A DNA stretch of 64,000 nucleotides from Odontocerum albicorne (GCA_949825065.1 OX463842.1:34712480-34776479), one strand, 5' to 3'. Counted from the stretch's first letter, positions 11,475 through 23,977 are shown. Notes: generated by a model not told the origin, from the letters alone. A program made the numbers and translations.

Positions 11475-12366
11475 CTACCTTCATCAAAAAGTTTTAGGAC
11501 CGGCCACCGTGTGGCGCTGTCAGTCATCCGATTGGAATTCTTTTTTTTTTGTTAGGTTACCACATCTATCATTGACACTTCCCTCCAAATTTCAGCGTCA
11601 TAGCTTGACATTTGTAAAAGTTACGCTGTACTGAGTACATCTACCTTTGTGTGTGTTTTCGATTTTTTACAAGTTTGTAAATGGCATCAACTGTACATCA
11701 ACGAGTTTGCATTAAATTTTGTGTGCAAAACGGATTTAACGGTCCGCAGACATTGTAAATGTTGGAGAAGTGTTTTTTGGTGGCACGAACGCTTCAGAAG
11801 TGGTCGTGAGTCGGTCGAGGATGACGAACGCAGTGGCAGGCCGTCGACGTCGCAAACCGATGAAAACATCGGTAAAATCAAAGAAATCATCATCAGAGAG
11901 ATCCGATCCGCTCAAGACATTTTGGTTAGTGATTTGGGTCTCAGACGTGTCGCTGCAAAACTGGTGCCGAAAGACCTCAATTTCATGCAAAAAAAGGACC
12001 GCGTTGAAATCGCGAAAGACATGATTTCCATGAGTTTTTGACCAAAAACAACACGACTACTATCCAGCAGCCTTTGAACTCACCTGATCTGGCTCCCTGC
12101 GACTTTTTCCTGTTCAACCGACTTAAAAAACCGTTTCGCGGAACGCGTTACAGCACCCGAGAGGATGTCATGAAAAAATCGAAAACGGCTCTGATGGACA
12201 TACTGAAAATTGAGTACCAGCGGTGTTTCGAGGATTTGATCAAGCGCTGGCGTAAGTGCGTTGCAGTCGATAGGGAGTACTTTGAAGGGGACCATATCGA
12301 TTTTGATGAATAAACTTGTATTTTCGATTTTGTGAATAAAGTCCTAAAACTTTTTGATCAAGGTAG
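11475..12366 (+). mobile_element. Internally deleted mariner transposon, second family
   Basis: An 892-bp element with near-perfect inverted ends. The left end is CTACCTTCATCAAAAAGTTT (then TAGGAC). The right end, reverse-complemented, is CTACCTTGATCAAAAAGTTT (then TAGGAC), one mismatch in 26. TA precedes the left end, and an ATA follows the right end, so the TSD is slightly ambiguous. It carries a broken transposase on the plus strand. Confidence 0.88.
11681..12313 (+). pseudogene. Mariner transposase with frameshift and central deletion
   Basis: The start at 11681 reads MASTVHQRVCIKFCVQNGFN, then shifts frame. The frame of 11649-12041 continues HERFRSGRESVEDDERSGRP, STSQTDENIGKIKEII and DLGLRRVAAKLVPKDL (helix-turn-helix region). 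A deletion then joins it to EFLTKNNTTTIQQPLNSPDL in the frame of 12313. The middle third, with the first two catalytic Asp residues, is missing. Only the third (PDLAPCDFFLF) remains, followed by KKPFRGTRYSTREDV and a C-terminus ending YFEGDHIDFDE. It is non-functional. Both this and the 9888 element lost the central region while keeping their ends. Confidence 0.87.
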
Positions 12367-13057
12367 ATACGTAAAGAAGACCCAACTTACATTTTACGTA
12401 TTTGGATATATTCAAGTAAACATAGCGTTGCGTTGTATGGGCTTGTATAGAATGATTTATAAAACGGAATTGATTCATGACACATTTTGCAGGGCTGAAA
12501 TATATTTATTTGACATGAAAAAAAAAACAAAAAATGTTTATGGGTTGAATTATTTTTGCATAAATAATTTTTCTTCATTTTTTCGATAGTTGTTTACACC
12601 TACAAAAAATCTCGTGTAAGTTATGTAAATAAGTTATCAAAGTTGATGCTTTGCACGATGATATTATATAAGGCCAGAGTTTAGAACTTGTCAACGCTAG
12701 CTTAGTGAGAGTATAGGACGTAACATGTACCGATACGGAGCAAATGGCCGACATTATTAGCTGGAAACCCGCAGACAAGGAATTACAGTCTCGGATAATC
12801 GACGTCTAGTTTGAAGCAGGTCGCCACGCCGCCCCATCGGGGAAAATTACAGGCTGAGTTGGGCAGGGCGAGCCCTTTGATCTAATCTGCAGTAGGTAGT
12901 TCGATGCTGAGATTCGGTGAAAACACGAGAATCGAACGTTGTTACGGAAACAAACCGATTTTCGTCAATTTATCATTATTTTTAGAGGAAAGCCGAACAA
13001 TGACGATTGAATCGGGTCAGTAATAATAGATTAATTCATTCGTATGGTACCCTATAG

Positions 13058-13526
13058 CAGTGCTCCGCAACCGGTGTGCCGTGGCACACTGGTGTGCCGT
13101 GAGCCGGATATAGGTGTGCCGCGGTCAAATTCAATGTATCTGACAATTTACAATTTATCATTATGTATTTAATACACAATGACAAATTATTTTTCATAAT
13201 ATTGTCTATTTTTCAAAATGTAGTGAATAATAATTATTATAACTAAATAATTTTTCAATGGTCCCCCAGCGCCTGGTGCCAACTGTTGAAAACTGCGTAG
13301 TGTGCTTTGTACACACCATGGCCCACTATTTTATAATAATTATTAAGATTGCGTAAAAATAAATATGTTATAGTTTTATGTATGTATACTTTTCAAATAA
13401 AAAACCAAAATTTATTGTACAATTTGTGTATCAATTTAATACCTATATATTTTAGCTTTTGGTGTGCCACGGAATTCTAGGAAGAATTTTGGTGTGTCGT
13501 AGGTGAGAAAAGGTTTCGGAGCACTG
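13058..13526. mobile_element. Non-autonomous hAT-type element (MITE) with perfect TSD
   Basis: A 469-bp element with 15-bp terminal inverted repeats: left CAGTGCTCCGCAACC, right (reverse-complemented) CAGTGCTCCGAAACC. It is flanked by an exact 8-bp direct repeat CCCTATAG at 13050-13057 and 13527-13534, the hallmark of hAT insertion. There is no coding capacity. Sub-terminal GGTGTGCCGTGGCACACTGG and GGTGTGCCACGG motifs repeat at both ends, as is common in hAT elements where the transposase binds. Confidence 0.92.
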
Positions 13527-13860
13527 CCCTATAGTATAGCCTATTGGTGATGCGGATATGTTGAAGAGCGTGACTGGAAAAATACATTATCTTCGGCCCC
13601 AAGAATCGAGCCTTCGGGTTTAGAACTACTGGAGTAGGCACAAAATTCGCAGTATTTCATCGTACGTGTTATCAATACTACCACACGTACAAATAAAAGA
13701 AAAATCGCATTTTTTAGCGCGTGCGATTATTATTTCCGCGAAAAACTTGAACCAGACCGCGATACTTTTTTGTTTACTATAAGGAATGTCAGGAGTGCAA
13801 ATTAATTAACGTACAAATACAACAGAGCTAGTCATAATAGTCGCCCAAAGCAACGTTTTT

Positions 13861-14236
13861 GCTTTATCTATGTTTGTCGCCAGATGCGGTTCGGTTGTCA
13901 GTTAGACCTTTTAAGGTGGTCGCTACTCTTCTACAGGATTTACTGCCTAAATTTGCTTTATCTATGTTTGTCGCCAGATGCGGTTCGGTTGTCAGTTAGA
14001 CCTTTTAAGGTGGTCGCTACTCTTCTACAGGATTTACTGCCTAAATTTGCTTTATCTATGTTTGTCGCCAGATGCGGTTCGGTTGTCAGTTAGACCTTTT
14101 AAGGTGGTCGCTACTCTTCTACAGGATTTACTGCCTAAATTTGCTTTATCTATGTTTGTCGCCAAATGCGGTTCGGTTGTCAGTTAGACCTCTTAAGGTG
14201 GTCGCTACGCTTCTACAGGATTTACTGCCTAAATTA
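13861..14236 (+). repeat. 94-bp tandem repeat, four copies
   Basis: Units start at 13861, 13955, 14049 and 14143, beginning GCTTTATCTATGTTTGTCGC. The first three are nearly identical. The fourth has a few changes (CCAAATGC for CCAGATGC, CTCTTAAGG for CTTTTAAGG). The unit length is not a multiple of three, so the open frames across it are a by-product of the repeat. Confidence 0.95.
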
Positions 14237-14239
14237 AAA

Positions 14240-17200
14240 ACAAGAAAAAACGGCCGTGAGAAACCCACTGAAAATAAAAATCAGGTACTCTTCAGGAAAA
14301 ATAGGCATTTTCGATGAAAGCTTTCGATTTTAAAGCCAGAACCGTTAATATGGTAATAAGTAAAATGTTTTTGACTTCGGCCTGTTATTATGCATTAACT
14401 TAGCGACGCTAATTGCCATTATTTTTACTGCGTGTTATATACAACATCGTGCTCGTAATGCATTACTGTTATTTCTTATAAAATAGTCAAGGATCCTTTT
14501 TTTATTGGTTACCATTTTTTTCAACAAATTAAATTAAAATACCTTCCATAAGAATACAATATTAACAAAATACTATAGTTTTAATATCATACAGAAAAAT
14601 AAACTTTTTTTATGCTATTATTGAGGCGTTCGTATGAGAGTTTCCGAATAGGTTGAATTTTAGGTTTGCAGCTAGGCAACGCCCCATGTTTGTTTGCCAA
14701 AGTAACCCGGAGCTTCACAAATCTTCCGCTAGGGGGTCGGCACAAAGTGTAAATCATTGGGTGTCAGAAAAATTCGTCGGAAACAGAGATTTTATTCGAT
14801 ATAATAGAAAATGATAAACTTGCTTTATACAGATAATAAGTTTGGAAAAAGAAATTCAAGTAGCGTGTATTCGATAAATATAGATATGTAATTTATTAGT
14901 CATTGTTGCAACGGCTTTGATCCTATTTAAAACCCGTTAGAAATTATGTAATATTTCTTATGATGTTTTTATAGATTCAATTTCATTGATTGATTTGTAT
15001 ATTGAAAGTATTTGATATTGTTTAGGTCGGCATCGACCATGGATGAAATACATGCAAACAGTGTTTTTTTTTAAATTGCACAATTTGGCAAACTATCCGC
15101 GATATGTGGATTATTACTAGCAGCGCCGATAGGATGTTGATAGTTAATATGAAACGTTATCTTCGTTTGTACTGTACATATTTTTTCCTCCAAAATGTGG
15201 AATTGACTTAATTCGAACGACACATTGTTTATATTATATAAAAAAGACAAGTAACACCAAGCATTTTTTGATTGACATGAATATAATCGAAAATGACTAA
15301 CAAGTCAGTATATTGGTTAAATGTATGAAATATCTTCTGCATTTTTGTTTTTATTTACCAGGATAATAAAAATATGTATTTAATCTTTGTATGAATTTTA
15401 CCACAATTCAAACGAATTTTTTAAACAACGTAGATTATTTTTCGACTAACTACTATACATGTTATGTTTGGTCGTAGATATTTAAAATAAAACAGTTCCA
15501 AATTAAACAAAAACTACAATATATTGGAACCAAACTTAAATCTTAGATAAAATTGAGATTTAAAACCAATCTTCAATATATCAATAAATGAAGCTTTAAT
15601 ATTCCTGCTTTATATTTCACCACAAGAATGTTTTCAGATATCATGTAAAGGTGCGTTTTCACTGGGCATGCGAGTGGACAATGCTCATTGGTTTTGTCAG
15701 TGAAATCAATGAGCGAATTAAATTCCATCAAAAGCTACTTTGTAATATTTAACTAATTAGCACACATAATAACATTTTGAACTTTTCATTTACTGATAAA
15801 ACATCTTAAGGAAAGAGTTACAGCCCGCGTTACAACCGCAGTTATGCAGCGATTTAATTGTGCAAACTTCACAACGATGAACACAAAAATACGTAGACAG
15901 ACAACCTAACAATCTGACTTAAAACACCAGGAAAAAAATATGCAAGTCTTGTAGTTCTGCAGAAATGCTACGGTCGACACTTTCGCAATTTGAGGCATCA
16001 CACCGTCAAGTATGGGTCCATTTGAAGATATTCGTACTAAGCTAAAATGCAAATTTCAGTGCTGCCCGTAAATGATAATCACTTATATATGATACTAGTT
16101 AAAAGCTGTAAGTAAATTAACACTGAACTCCAAAACATTTAAACTATTTTGATCATAATGGGATTTTCAGATGTTTATATTTTTGCTACTACTAAATTTT
16201 CATAAAATGTTCGTATACGCCTGAGAGAAAAATAATTATTTTCCGATTACTCGTAAGTATAATAAATCAAGAATAAATTTTTTTAAATCCTTGAAATTCA
16301 GATATATGGTAAACACACCATGAACTAGTTTAAATTAAACCGGATTTTAATACGTTATATTATTATTATGTATTCATTAACAATTCCTATACACGGTTTT
16401 GAGTCTGTAGGTCTCATTTTCACATTATTATATTTTTCTTTTTACTGCTAATGTATCGAAAAAATCAAATCTTGTAATTTGAACGGTACAAATTATGCGA
16501 TTCTAATGATTAGGTAATACATATTCTTTAAAATCGACAAACCAGACCACGGCTTTACAATGCGATACTTTTTTTTTACATATTGATTCAATTGAAGAGA
16601 AAACAATTAAAACATTTCACGGAATAAATCAAACCTTGTAAAGTGAACGGGGCTGATCACTGTTTAAAAAAAATATTATTGTACTGTTGATTGTTACGAG
16701 ATCGCCACAGTAATGTTGTAATTTATTTCTTTATTTCACTAACGAAGATTATTATACAATTTAAATACATTGTATTTATTTTGAACGTTCAAAGTAAATT
16801 ATAATTAAAGCTTATTCAAGTTCAACATTTGTTTCGTTTAATAAAACCTATTGACACGTGTTCTAACAGTAACGTTTCATTTTTGAGAAATTGTATAAGT
16901 GGTGTATCAGTTTGTTTAAAGAGGAAAAAATGGCAATAGGAAGAGGGTCGAGCTATTTTAAATCAATACTAAGCCGAGGAAATTAAAAATCTCGGATATA
17001 AGTTGACTAAAAGATAGGATGACAAATTTAAATTTAATCAATTTAATATCGTTCTCACACCGCTTGTTTCCCCCAAACCATAGATGGTGCTAGAAGCAAT
17101 ATACACATTCAAATCAATGAATAAATTTACAGTATTTTTTAAACAAAAATAAGCTGAATTCTAAATTTATTTCATCATGTCTATTGCAAATTTGAACGAC

Positions 17201-19419
17201 AGCCCTAAAAAATGGTATAAAAAGTCATAGAAAAAACGTCAAATTTTAATTACTCCTGTCAAAGTCCAAACTCGAAAGTGGCAGGAGGAATTTGTTAAAA
17301 TATTAAATATTTCGCCCTGCCCACCGAGATGTGGTGTCGAGGAGTCATTTCGCAAACTGATTTACCTAATTTCTGCAAATGACGTGCAAATCCGCCTTTT
17401 CATTAAGAACCCCGCTGTGTATAAAGATCTGTTTACACTGTCCCACCCAGCTGAATGTAGGTCTGTGTAAACGTGCCTAAATATTTTGTCATAACCGAGT
17501 CGTGAATCAATGAACCATATTCATCTTAACCCTAATTTGATATTTACAGTACTTAAAGAATACACGTTGTTGAGTATTGTAAAATTTGATTATGTAAATG
17601 TTGTATAAAAAATTAACATAAAAATTCTCATAGAAAGAATTATGATTTTATTTGATGTTCTTCAAAATATGAACTTTGTACCGTCTTATTGATAAAATAC
17701 TATATTAATCAAGGAAAATTCGTTTTAATTGCAGAATATACTCGTACATTGTTAAAAATCATGGAATAAAATTGTATCTTTATTTATCAGATATCTGACA
17801 TAACGTTGTGAGAAAACTAGCATTTGATTTTAAATTTTAATGTAAAAATGAATGGGAAAATAAGAACAAACATTTTTTTTATTTTCAGTAAAACTGGGCC
17901 TTAATGTGTGACGCATAATAAAACTAATAAACTATAAAAATAACATTTTAAATCATGTTTATAAAATATAATATACCCCTTGTAATATTATATTTTACAT
18001 GGGGCATATTATATTTTTGAAATATTTGAAAGAAAAAGAAGATATTGTATATCCACTATAAATGATTTGATTATAAAGATATTGACTCTTATATCTCGCA
18101 TTTTTTATGACTTTTAACAGTAATAGTACAAAACATCATAGTGTGGGCGTGGGTCTATATATTTAAAAAAAATCGTTTCTCGTGCTCAAGATTTAAACAT
18201 ATTTTTGTTGAATATAAACTGAATTGTTGTAAAACATATTTTTATTTATTTTTACTCAGGAATGAGCAGTATTTAATAAAAAATGCCTTGAAAAATGCCG
18301 TTACGATTTATTAAAATATAAAATTTTAGCAATGTTAACGCAAAAAGATAAAAAAAATTTGACGTTCATAAAAGTTGCGTGAATATAATTTTTTACGCTC
18401 AAATACCCGTTCCGTTCACAGTTTTCAATCATTGACCGAAGGGTATATATGTATATATTATATATTGCTATGGATATACTCGTAAAGGTGAAATAGGATT
18501 ACATGTTTTTTTCTTTTTCGGACGTTTTCGGCAGCACCAATCCTTGATACAGGCGGAATGGGATTTGAGGGGTAGGTTTGTTGGACACCCTGTCAGCAAG
18601 AAATTGAATTTCACCGAATGACATCTGACACGATAATGAGAGGCTGAGCCTTCCACAGCCTAATTTGTTTGCCGAAAGAGAAAATTTAACCAACAACGCG
18701 GTCTGTCACACACTTTGTACCTCCATAATATTTCTATTTGCCTAGAGAAATGGAGAAAATTAATATTTAACCTGTTTTCGTTAAAATATTAAAATGCACG
18801 TGTGTTATGGAATCTCTTGAATCATAAGTATATATATTATATATATTTATTTCTCTATTATTCAAAACATACTTAATTTCATAAACGAATTGTATTTATA
18901 ATGTAAGCATATTACAGAGCATCTATCTAAATAATGGATCGATTCGACTAGATTATTCATTTATAAAAATATACGTATACCCGTACATGTGTTTACTTTA
19001 TGTACAAACATTACCTATAAATATTTTCATGATGGTTAGTTAGCCTTCAAGTTAGCATTGTTTAAAATATTGTTTGAATATAACAATGAAAAAAACTTCT
19101 AAAAAAACCACCCTGAAAAAAAAATTGAGCTTATTTGAATTAAGTTTACTAAGACTATTTTAGAAATAAAGGGTAAGTTAACAATGAAATTATTGTATTT
19201 GATTTGTACAAAGAGATGCATTTAAGCGATTGAAGATTAAACTTAATGCATTGTATTAGAACGAGTTATATAATCGAATTAATATACAAAAATATAAGTA
19301 TACGCCTAAATGTTAATGTAAGTATACGTCTAAACCAGTAATCAAAATGTACGTCTAAAGAAATGCAAAACCAGTAATCCCATTGGAGTTAAAAATCACA
19401 TTTCCAACTGGAATTATCA
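14240..19419. other. AT-rich intron, no feature recognised
   Basis: About 5 kb of teneurin intron without recognisable genes. Slightly GC-richer patches at 14610-14770 and 18480-18720 match nothing I know. A weak palindrome lies at 17970-18015 (ATACCCCTTGTAA against TTACATGGGGCAT). Confidence 0.5.
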
Positions 19420-20674
19420 GGTCTGTAAATATGAAACCGGAATTTGCTCATACATGGCTCTAGTTGTCAATGTAGTGACTCTAACCGCGTCATTGGCGCC
19501 TTTTTCTTGTGTTTACATTTGTCAAAGACTTTTAACTCACAACAATACAAGTTTAATACAACTACATATGTTTTCATAGCGTTGAACATGTCTGTTTTTG
19601 TGCCTGAAAACTACGATTTGCGGACAGAATTGATTTTCTATTACCATTTGAAGAGAATCGTATTGAATGCTTGTCGAAGTTTACGGTGAGTGTGCTCTTG
19701 TTAAATCACAGTGCTTTAAAAAAATTCAAAAGTGGCGATTTTGACGTGAGAAACGAAGAACGTGGAAGACCACCGAGAAAGTTTGAAGACGTCGAATTGC
19801 AAGCATTGTTGGATGAGGATGACGCTCAAACGCAACAACAACTCGCGGATCAATTAAATGTGACACGAGAAGCCGTCTCCATACGTTCGAAAGCCATGGG
19901 AAGGATCCAGAAGGTGGGAAAATGGGTTCCACATGAACTGAATGAAAGACAGGAAAACCAAAAAAACCACTTGCGAAATGCTGCTCGCCAGGTACAAAAG
20001 AAAATCATTTATCTATCAAATTGTGACTGGCGATGAAAAATGGATATATTTCGAGAATCCTAAGCGTAAAAGATCATGGGTAACTCCAACCAAACCAGCG
20101 ACATCGACTGCAACGTCATATAGCTATGGACGGAAGACAATACTCTGTGTTTGGTGGGATCAGAAGGGTTTTATCTATTATGAGCTGCTAAAACCTGGTG
20201 AAACCGTTAATACTGAACGCTACCGACAACAAATGATGGATTTGAACCAAGCATTGCGTGAAAAACGACCAGAATATCAAAAAAAGCAACAGTGATTTTG
20301 CTTCATGATAATGCACCATCGCACACAGAAAAACCGGTCAAGGAAACGATTGAGGCGTTTAGTTGGCAAATACTTTCGCATGCGGCTTACTCACAAGACT
20401 TGGCTACATGCGATAACTACTTATTTGCATCGATGGGACACGCATTTGCTGAGCAGCGCTTCGCTTCTTATGAAAATGTACGAAAATGGCTCGATGATTG
20501 GTTTGCCTCAAAAGGGCAACAGTTTTTTTTGGCGTGGCATCCACAAATTGCCAGAGAGATGGGAAAAATGTGTAACTAGCGATGGGCAATACGTTGAATA
20601 AAATATTTTTTACTATTTTCATACAATAAATGTATATTTTCTATAAAAAAAATCCGATTTCATATTTACAGACC
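19420..20674 (+). mobile_element. Near full-length mariner transposon
   Basis: A 1255-bp element with inverted ends GGTCTGTAAATATGAAACCG (left) and GGTCTGTAAATATGAAATCG (right, reverse-complemented). TA adjoins the right end; the left flank is changed. Length and layout are those of a complete mariner, but the transposase has several frameshifts. Its right end abuts a 1-kb CA-rich microsatellite. Confidence 0.9.
19588..20601 (+). pseudogene. Mariner transposase, full-length but frameshifted
   Basis: DDE/D transposase of the mariner family, covering nearly the whole usual length of about 340 residues in at least four frames. The start reads MSVFVPENYDLRTELIFYYH. Next come KFKSGDFDVRNEERGRPPRK and LLDEDDAQTQQQLADQLNVT (paired HTH region), then WVPHELNERQ. 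The catalytic core follows: IVTGDEKWIYFENPKRKRSW (first Asp) and KTILCVWWDQKGFIYYELLK. The second Asp is in ILLHDNAPSHT and the third in YSQDLATCDNYLF, 34 residues apart. The C-terminus is GIHKLPERWEKCVTSDGQYV. Frame changes lie near 19680-19740, 19950-19990, 20290 and in the T-run at about 20523. It is inactive, though the key Asp residues are kept. Confidence 0.9.
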
Positions 20675-20679
20675 TATTT

Positions 20680-20736
20680 ACATACACATACACATACACA
20701 CACACTTACACACACTCACATACACACACATACACC

Positions 20737-20779
<43 letters not shown>

Positions 20780-21323
20780 TTACATACATAAATACACACA
20801 TACATACCCACAAATACACACCCACACATACACACACACACACACATACATACATATACACATACATACACACACACATACACACACACACAACATATAT
20901 GCACATATACATACACACATACAAACACATACACACATATAAACACATACATACACACTCACTCATTCACACACTCACTCACACACACACACACACCCCA
21001 CACACACCCACTCCCATACACTAAGGACACACCCACCCACACACACACACACATATACATACATATACATACATACACACATACATACGCACATATACAC
21101 ACACATATATACATACACACATACACATACACACACACTCATTCACACACTCACACACACACACACACCCCACACACACCCCACACACACCCCACACACA
21201 CACATACACACACACCCACACACCCACACCCATACACACCCACCCAGACACAACCACCCACACACACACACACAGACATACATAGACACATACATACACA
21301 CATACATACGCACATATACACAC

Positions 21324-21372
<49 letters not shown>

Positions 21373-21587
21373 TACACACACAACACACACACACATTCAT
21401 TTACACACACATACACACATACACACACACCCACAAACATACATACACACATATATACATACCTACACACATACACACACATACATACATACACACATAT
21501 GGTACATACAAATATACACACACATACCCATACACACACATACATACACACACACATATATACACACATACACACACATACATGCAC

Positions 21588-21618
<31 letters not shown>

Positions 21619-21700
21619 ACACACACACACACACATACATTCATACATATATACATACATACATATACCATATATGTTACATATATACCTATATACATAT
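20680..21700. repeat. CA / CATA microsatellite, about 1 kb
   Basis: An almost unbroken (CA)n, (CATA)n and (CACT)n compound array on the plus strand. The long Cys/Val/Met-rich open frames across it on both strands are artefacts of the repeat. It sits exactly between two mariner elements. Confidence 0.97.
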
Positions 21701-21708
21701 ATATAACC

Positions 21709-22626
21709 CATCGATCAATAAGTCCCGGGACTAACCAACAGATGGTGCCTCTAATAACAAATCCGAAATATAATAAAAATCCAAAATAGCTGACATCCTG
21801 AAGATATCATTTGGTAGTGTTTACACTATTTTGCATGAACATTTGGTCATGAAAAAGTTTTTTTCAAAATGGGTGCCGCGTTTGCTCACAATGGAACAGA
21901 AACAACAACGCATCGATGATTCAGAGCGCTGTTTGGCACTGTTTACGCGAAATAAACAGGAGTTTTTGCATCGGTATGTGACAATGGATGAAACTTGGAT
22001 CCACCACTATACTCCGGAATCAAATCGGCAGTCAGCTGAGTGGAGAGCAGCCGGTGAAAGTCGTCCGAAGCGACCAAAAACTCAACATTCGACCGGGAAG
22101 GTTATGGCCTCCGTATTTTAGGATACGCATGGTATAATATTCATCGATCACTTTGAAAAGGGAAAAACCATCAATAGCGAATATTACACAGCGTTATTGG
22201 AGCGTTTGAAGGCAGAAATTGCAAAAAAACGGCTCCATATGAAGAAGAAAAAAGTTCTCTTTCATCAGGACAATGCACCGTGTCACAAGTCGATGGTAAC
22301 GATGGCCAAATTGCATGAGTCGAACTTCGAATTGCTTCCGCACCCACCGTATTCTCCAGATTTGGCCCGCAGCGACTATTGGCTGTTCGCAGACCTCAAA
22401 AAGGTGCTCCAGGGAAAGAGATTTGGGTCCAATGAAGAAGTGATTGCCGAAACTAACGCCTATTTTGAAACCAAAGATAAATCGTTCTACACGGCTGGCA
22501 TAGAAAAGTTAGGAAAGCGTTAGAATAAATGTATCACTCTTGAAGGAGACTATGTTGATGAATAAAGAAGAATTTTGGCAAACAAATGTTGTTTTAGTAG
22601 ATAGTCCTGGGACTTATTGATCGATG
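21709..22626 (+). mobile_element. Mariner transposon, 5'-deleted, third family
   Basis: An element of about 918 bp with inverted ends CATCGATCAATAAGTCCCGG (left) and CATCGATCAATAAGTCCCAG (right, reverse-complemented). The terminal sequence and transposase resemble the cecropia/Hsmar1-like mariners (same branch as the transposase part of SETMAR). About 110 N-terminal codons have been lost between the left end and the first recognisable residues. Confidence 0.88.
21793..22565 (+). pseudogene. Mariner (cecropia/Hsmar1-like) transposase with two nonsense codons
   Basis: Reading starts abruptly at [20 protein letters not shown], so most of the DNA-binding domain is absent. It continues through KWVPRLLTMEQKQQRIDDSE and VTMDETWIHHYTPESNRQSA (first Asp) to KVMASVF, where the expected Trp is TAG. 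After that come GIIFIDHFEKG-like residues, ERLKAEIAKKR and LFHQDNAPCHKS (second Asp). The third Asp is in HPPYSPDLARSDYWLF, 34 residues on. After GIEKLGKR another expected Trp codon is TAG, then NKCITLEGDYVDE and a stop. Apart from these two stops the frame is largely intact, so decay looks young. Confidence 0.9.
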
Positions 22627-22710
22627 TGTATACGTATATGATACATATACATGTATGATATATGTACAGATTTTTTCCTGATGTTCTATTTTTGTACTCG
22701 TCAAGTATAT

Positions 22711-22925
22711 GACGACCTCCATGGCTTAGTTGGTAAGACGCCTGTCTCCCAACTTAGATGCTGCGGGATCGATTGTCCCTGGAACTCTTTTTAAAAAGGA
22801 TTCCAGTCTGATTTTCATTTAAGGCATATTTAACATATTTTTGGTCGGTTGGAAGAGATGGCCACATGGCAATAAACCCGCTAAGTTGTATTGTATACGA
22901 CGTAAGTTTAATACAATTTAATACA
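22711..22925 (+). repeat. tRNA-derived SINE, complete copy
   Basis: The head resembles a tRNA: GACGACCTCCATGGCTTAGT, with A-box TGGCTTAGTTGG, and a B-box-like GGATCGATTGTCC at about 22766. The body contains TTCATTTAAGGCATATTTAA. The 3' core reads GGTTGGAAGAGATGGCCACA, GGCAATAAACCCGC and AAGTTGTATTGTAT, followed by a tail of ATACAA-type units. This is the best-preserved head of the family in the window. Confidence 0.82.
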
Positions 22926-23975
22926 AAGTATTTTTAAAAATAATAATTCTTAGTACGGTATTATATAGTAATATTTTAGGTAAATATATCAATTAAATAA
23001 TGGGATTTTTACAAATACTTGAATTAAAGACAAAGTAAATTCAATACACTTAAATTAACATACTTAAAGTTAACTTATATTATACATATTTATATACATA
23101 ATGAATAGTGAATAAATGAAGAACTCATATGACTGCATGCAATATTAAAAAGTGCTTAATACAGTTTCTTCTTATCATGCTCAAACAAAAAGAAAAGAAG
23201 TATGAAATTTAAAATTTATGACTTATTTTGAAATAAATGTACATAAAAGATAAGAAGAATTTGAAAACTGTATTTAAAATACACAAAATTGCAAGAAAAA
23301 CATTTTTTATTTGCACAAGGATTTCACAATGTTGTTTTTTTAAAGATGTAACACAAAATATTTTTTCAAATTAATTTCGCTCGATTTTTACAGCAATCGA
23401 GGCTTATTTTATAATAGGTTTGAATACTAAAATTTTTTATTTGGAAAATGAATTTAAAAAGCTATATTTACTCGACACTGATTCTTGGAAGCTACTTTTA
23501 TAAATAAATAAAGAACCCCTTTCATTAAGATAAAATAAAATGAAATATAAAAAAAAAACAGAATTTTATAGCTGCTCATATGTGGATTAAGTAATTAATA
23601 TAAAATTAGATACTTTACATTTAATTTGCTCTCAGTGTATGTTATATTGTTTTTTCAAGGTCCTGGGTATAAAAATAAAATTTAATCACTAAAAAAATAA
23701 CCTCATTTATAAATATTTTCCAATTCTTAGACTAGGAAACAATGAATATAAGTGAATAAAACAAAACCTTGTGCAAATAAATATATAAAAATATATTTTA
23801 TTTTGTATTTGTTAAAAAAATAAACATTAGTTACATTATTCAACTGGTATTTCGTCCTATGAATCAACGTTGAAAGTGCAAACAATTTTTGTTGTTTTTT
23901 TTCTGAATTGATTTTGTTTTTATTATTACTACAGGATTAATGCAGCAATAAGTTATAGAAGAAAAATTAGTCGTC
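22926..23975. other. AT-rich intron, nothing recognised
   Basis: Intron sequence of the teneurin gene, A/T-rich with homopolymer runs. No open frame, transposon motif or structured repeat stands out. Confidence 0.55.
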
Positions 23976-23977
23976 TG

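Noticed and set aside
13884..14317. Three overlapping near-identical open frames
   Set aside because: Created by the 94-bp tandem repeat, whose unit length is not a multiple of three; no homology.
15648..17480. Large element bounded by AGGTGCGTTTTCACT and AGGCACGTTTACACA-like ends
   Set aside because: The ends match only partly and the flanks show no clear target duplication.
20706..21698. Long Cys/Val/Met-rich open frames on the minus strand
   Set aside because: They are translations of the CA/CATA microsatellite and exist in all frames.
22711..22785. Possible functional tRNA gene
   Set aside because: Has an A box and a rough B box but no good acceptor stem, and is followed by the SINE body; the same head recurs in other SINE copies.
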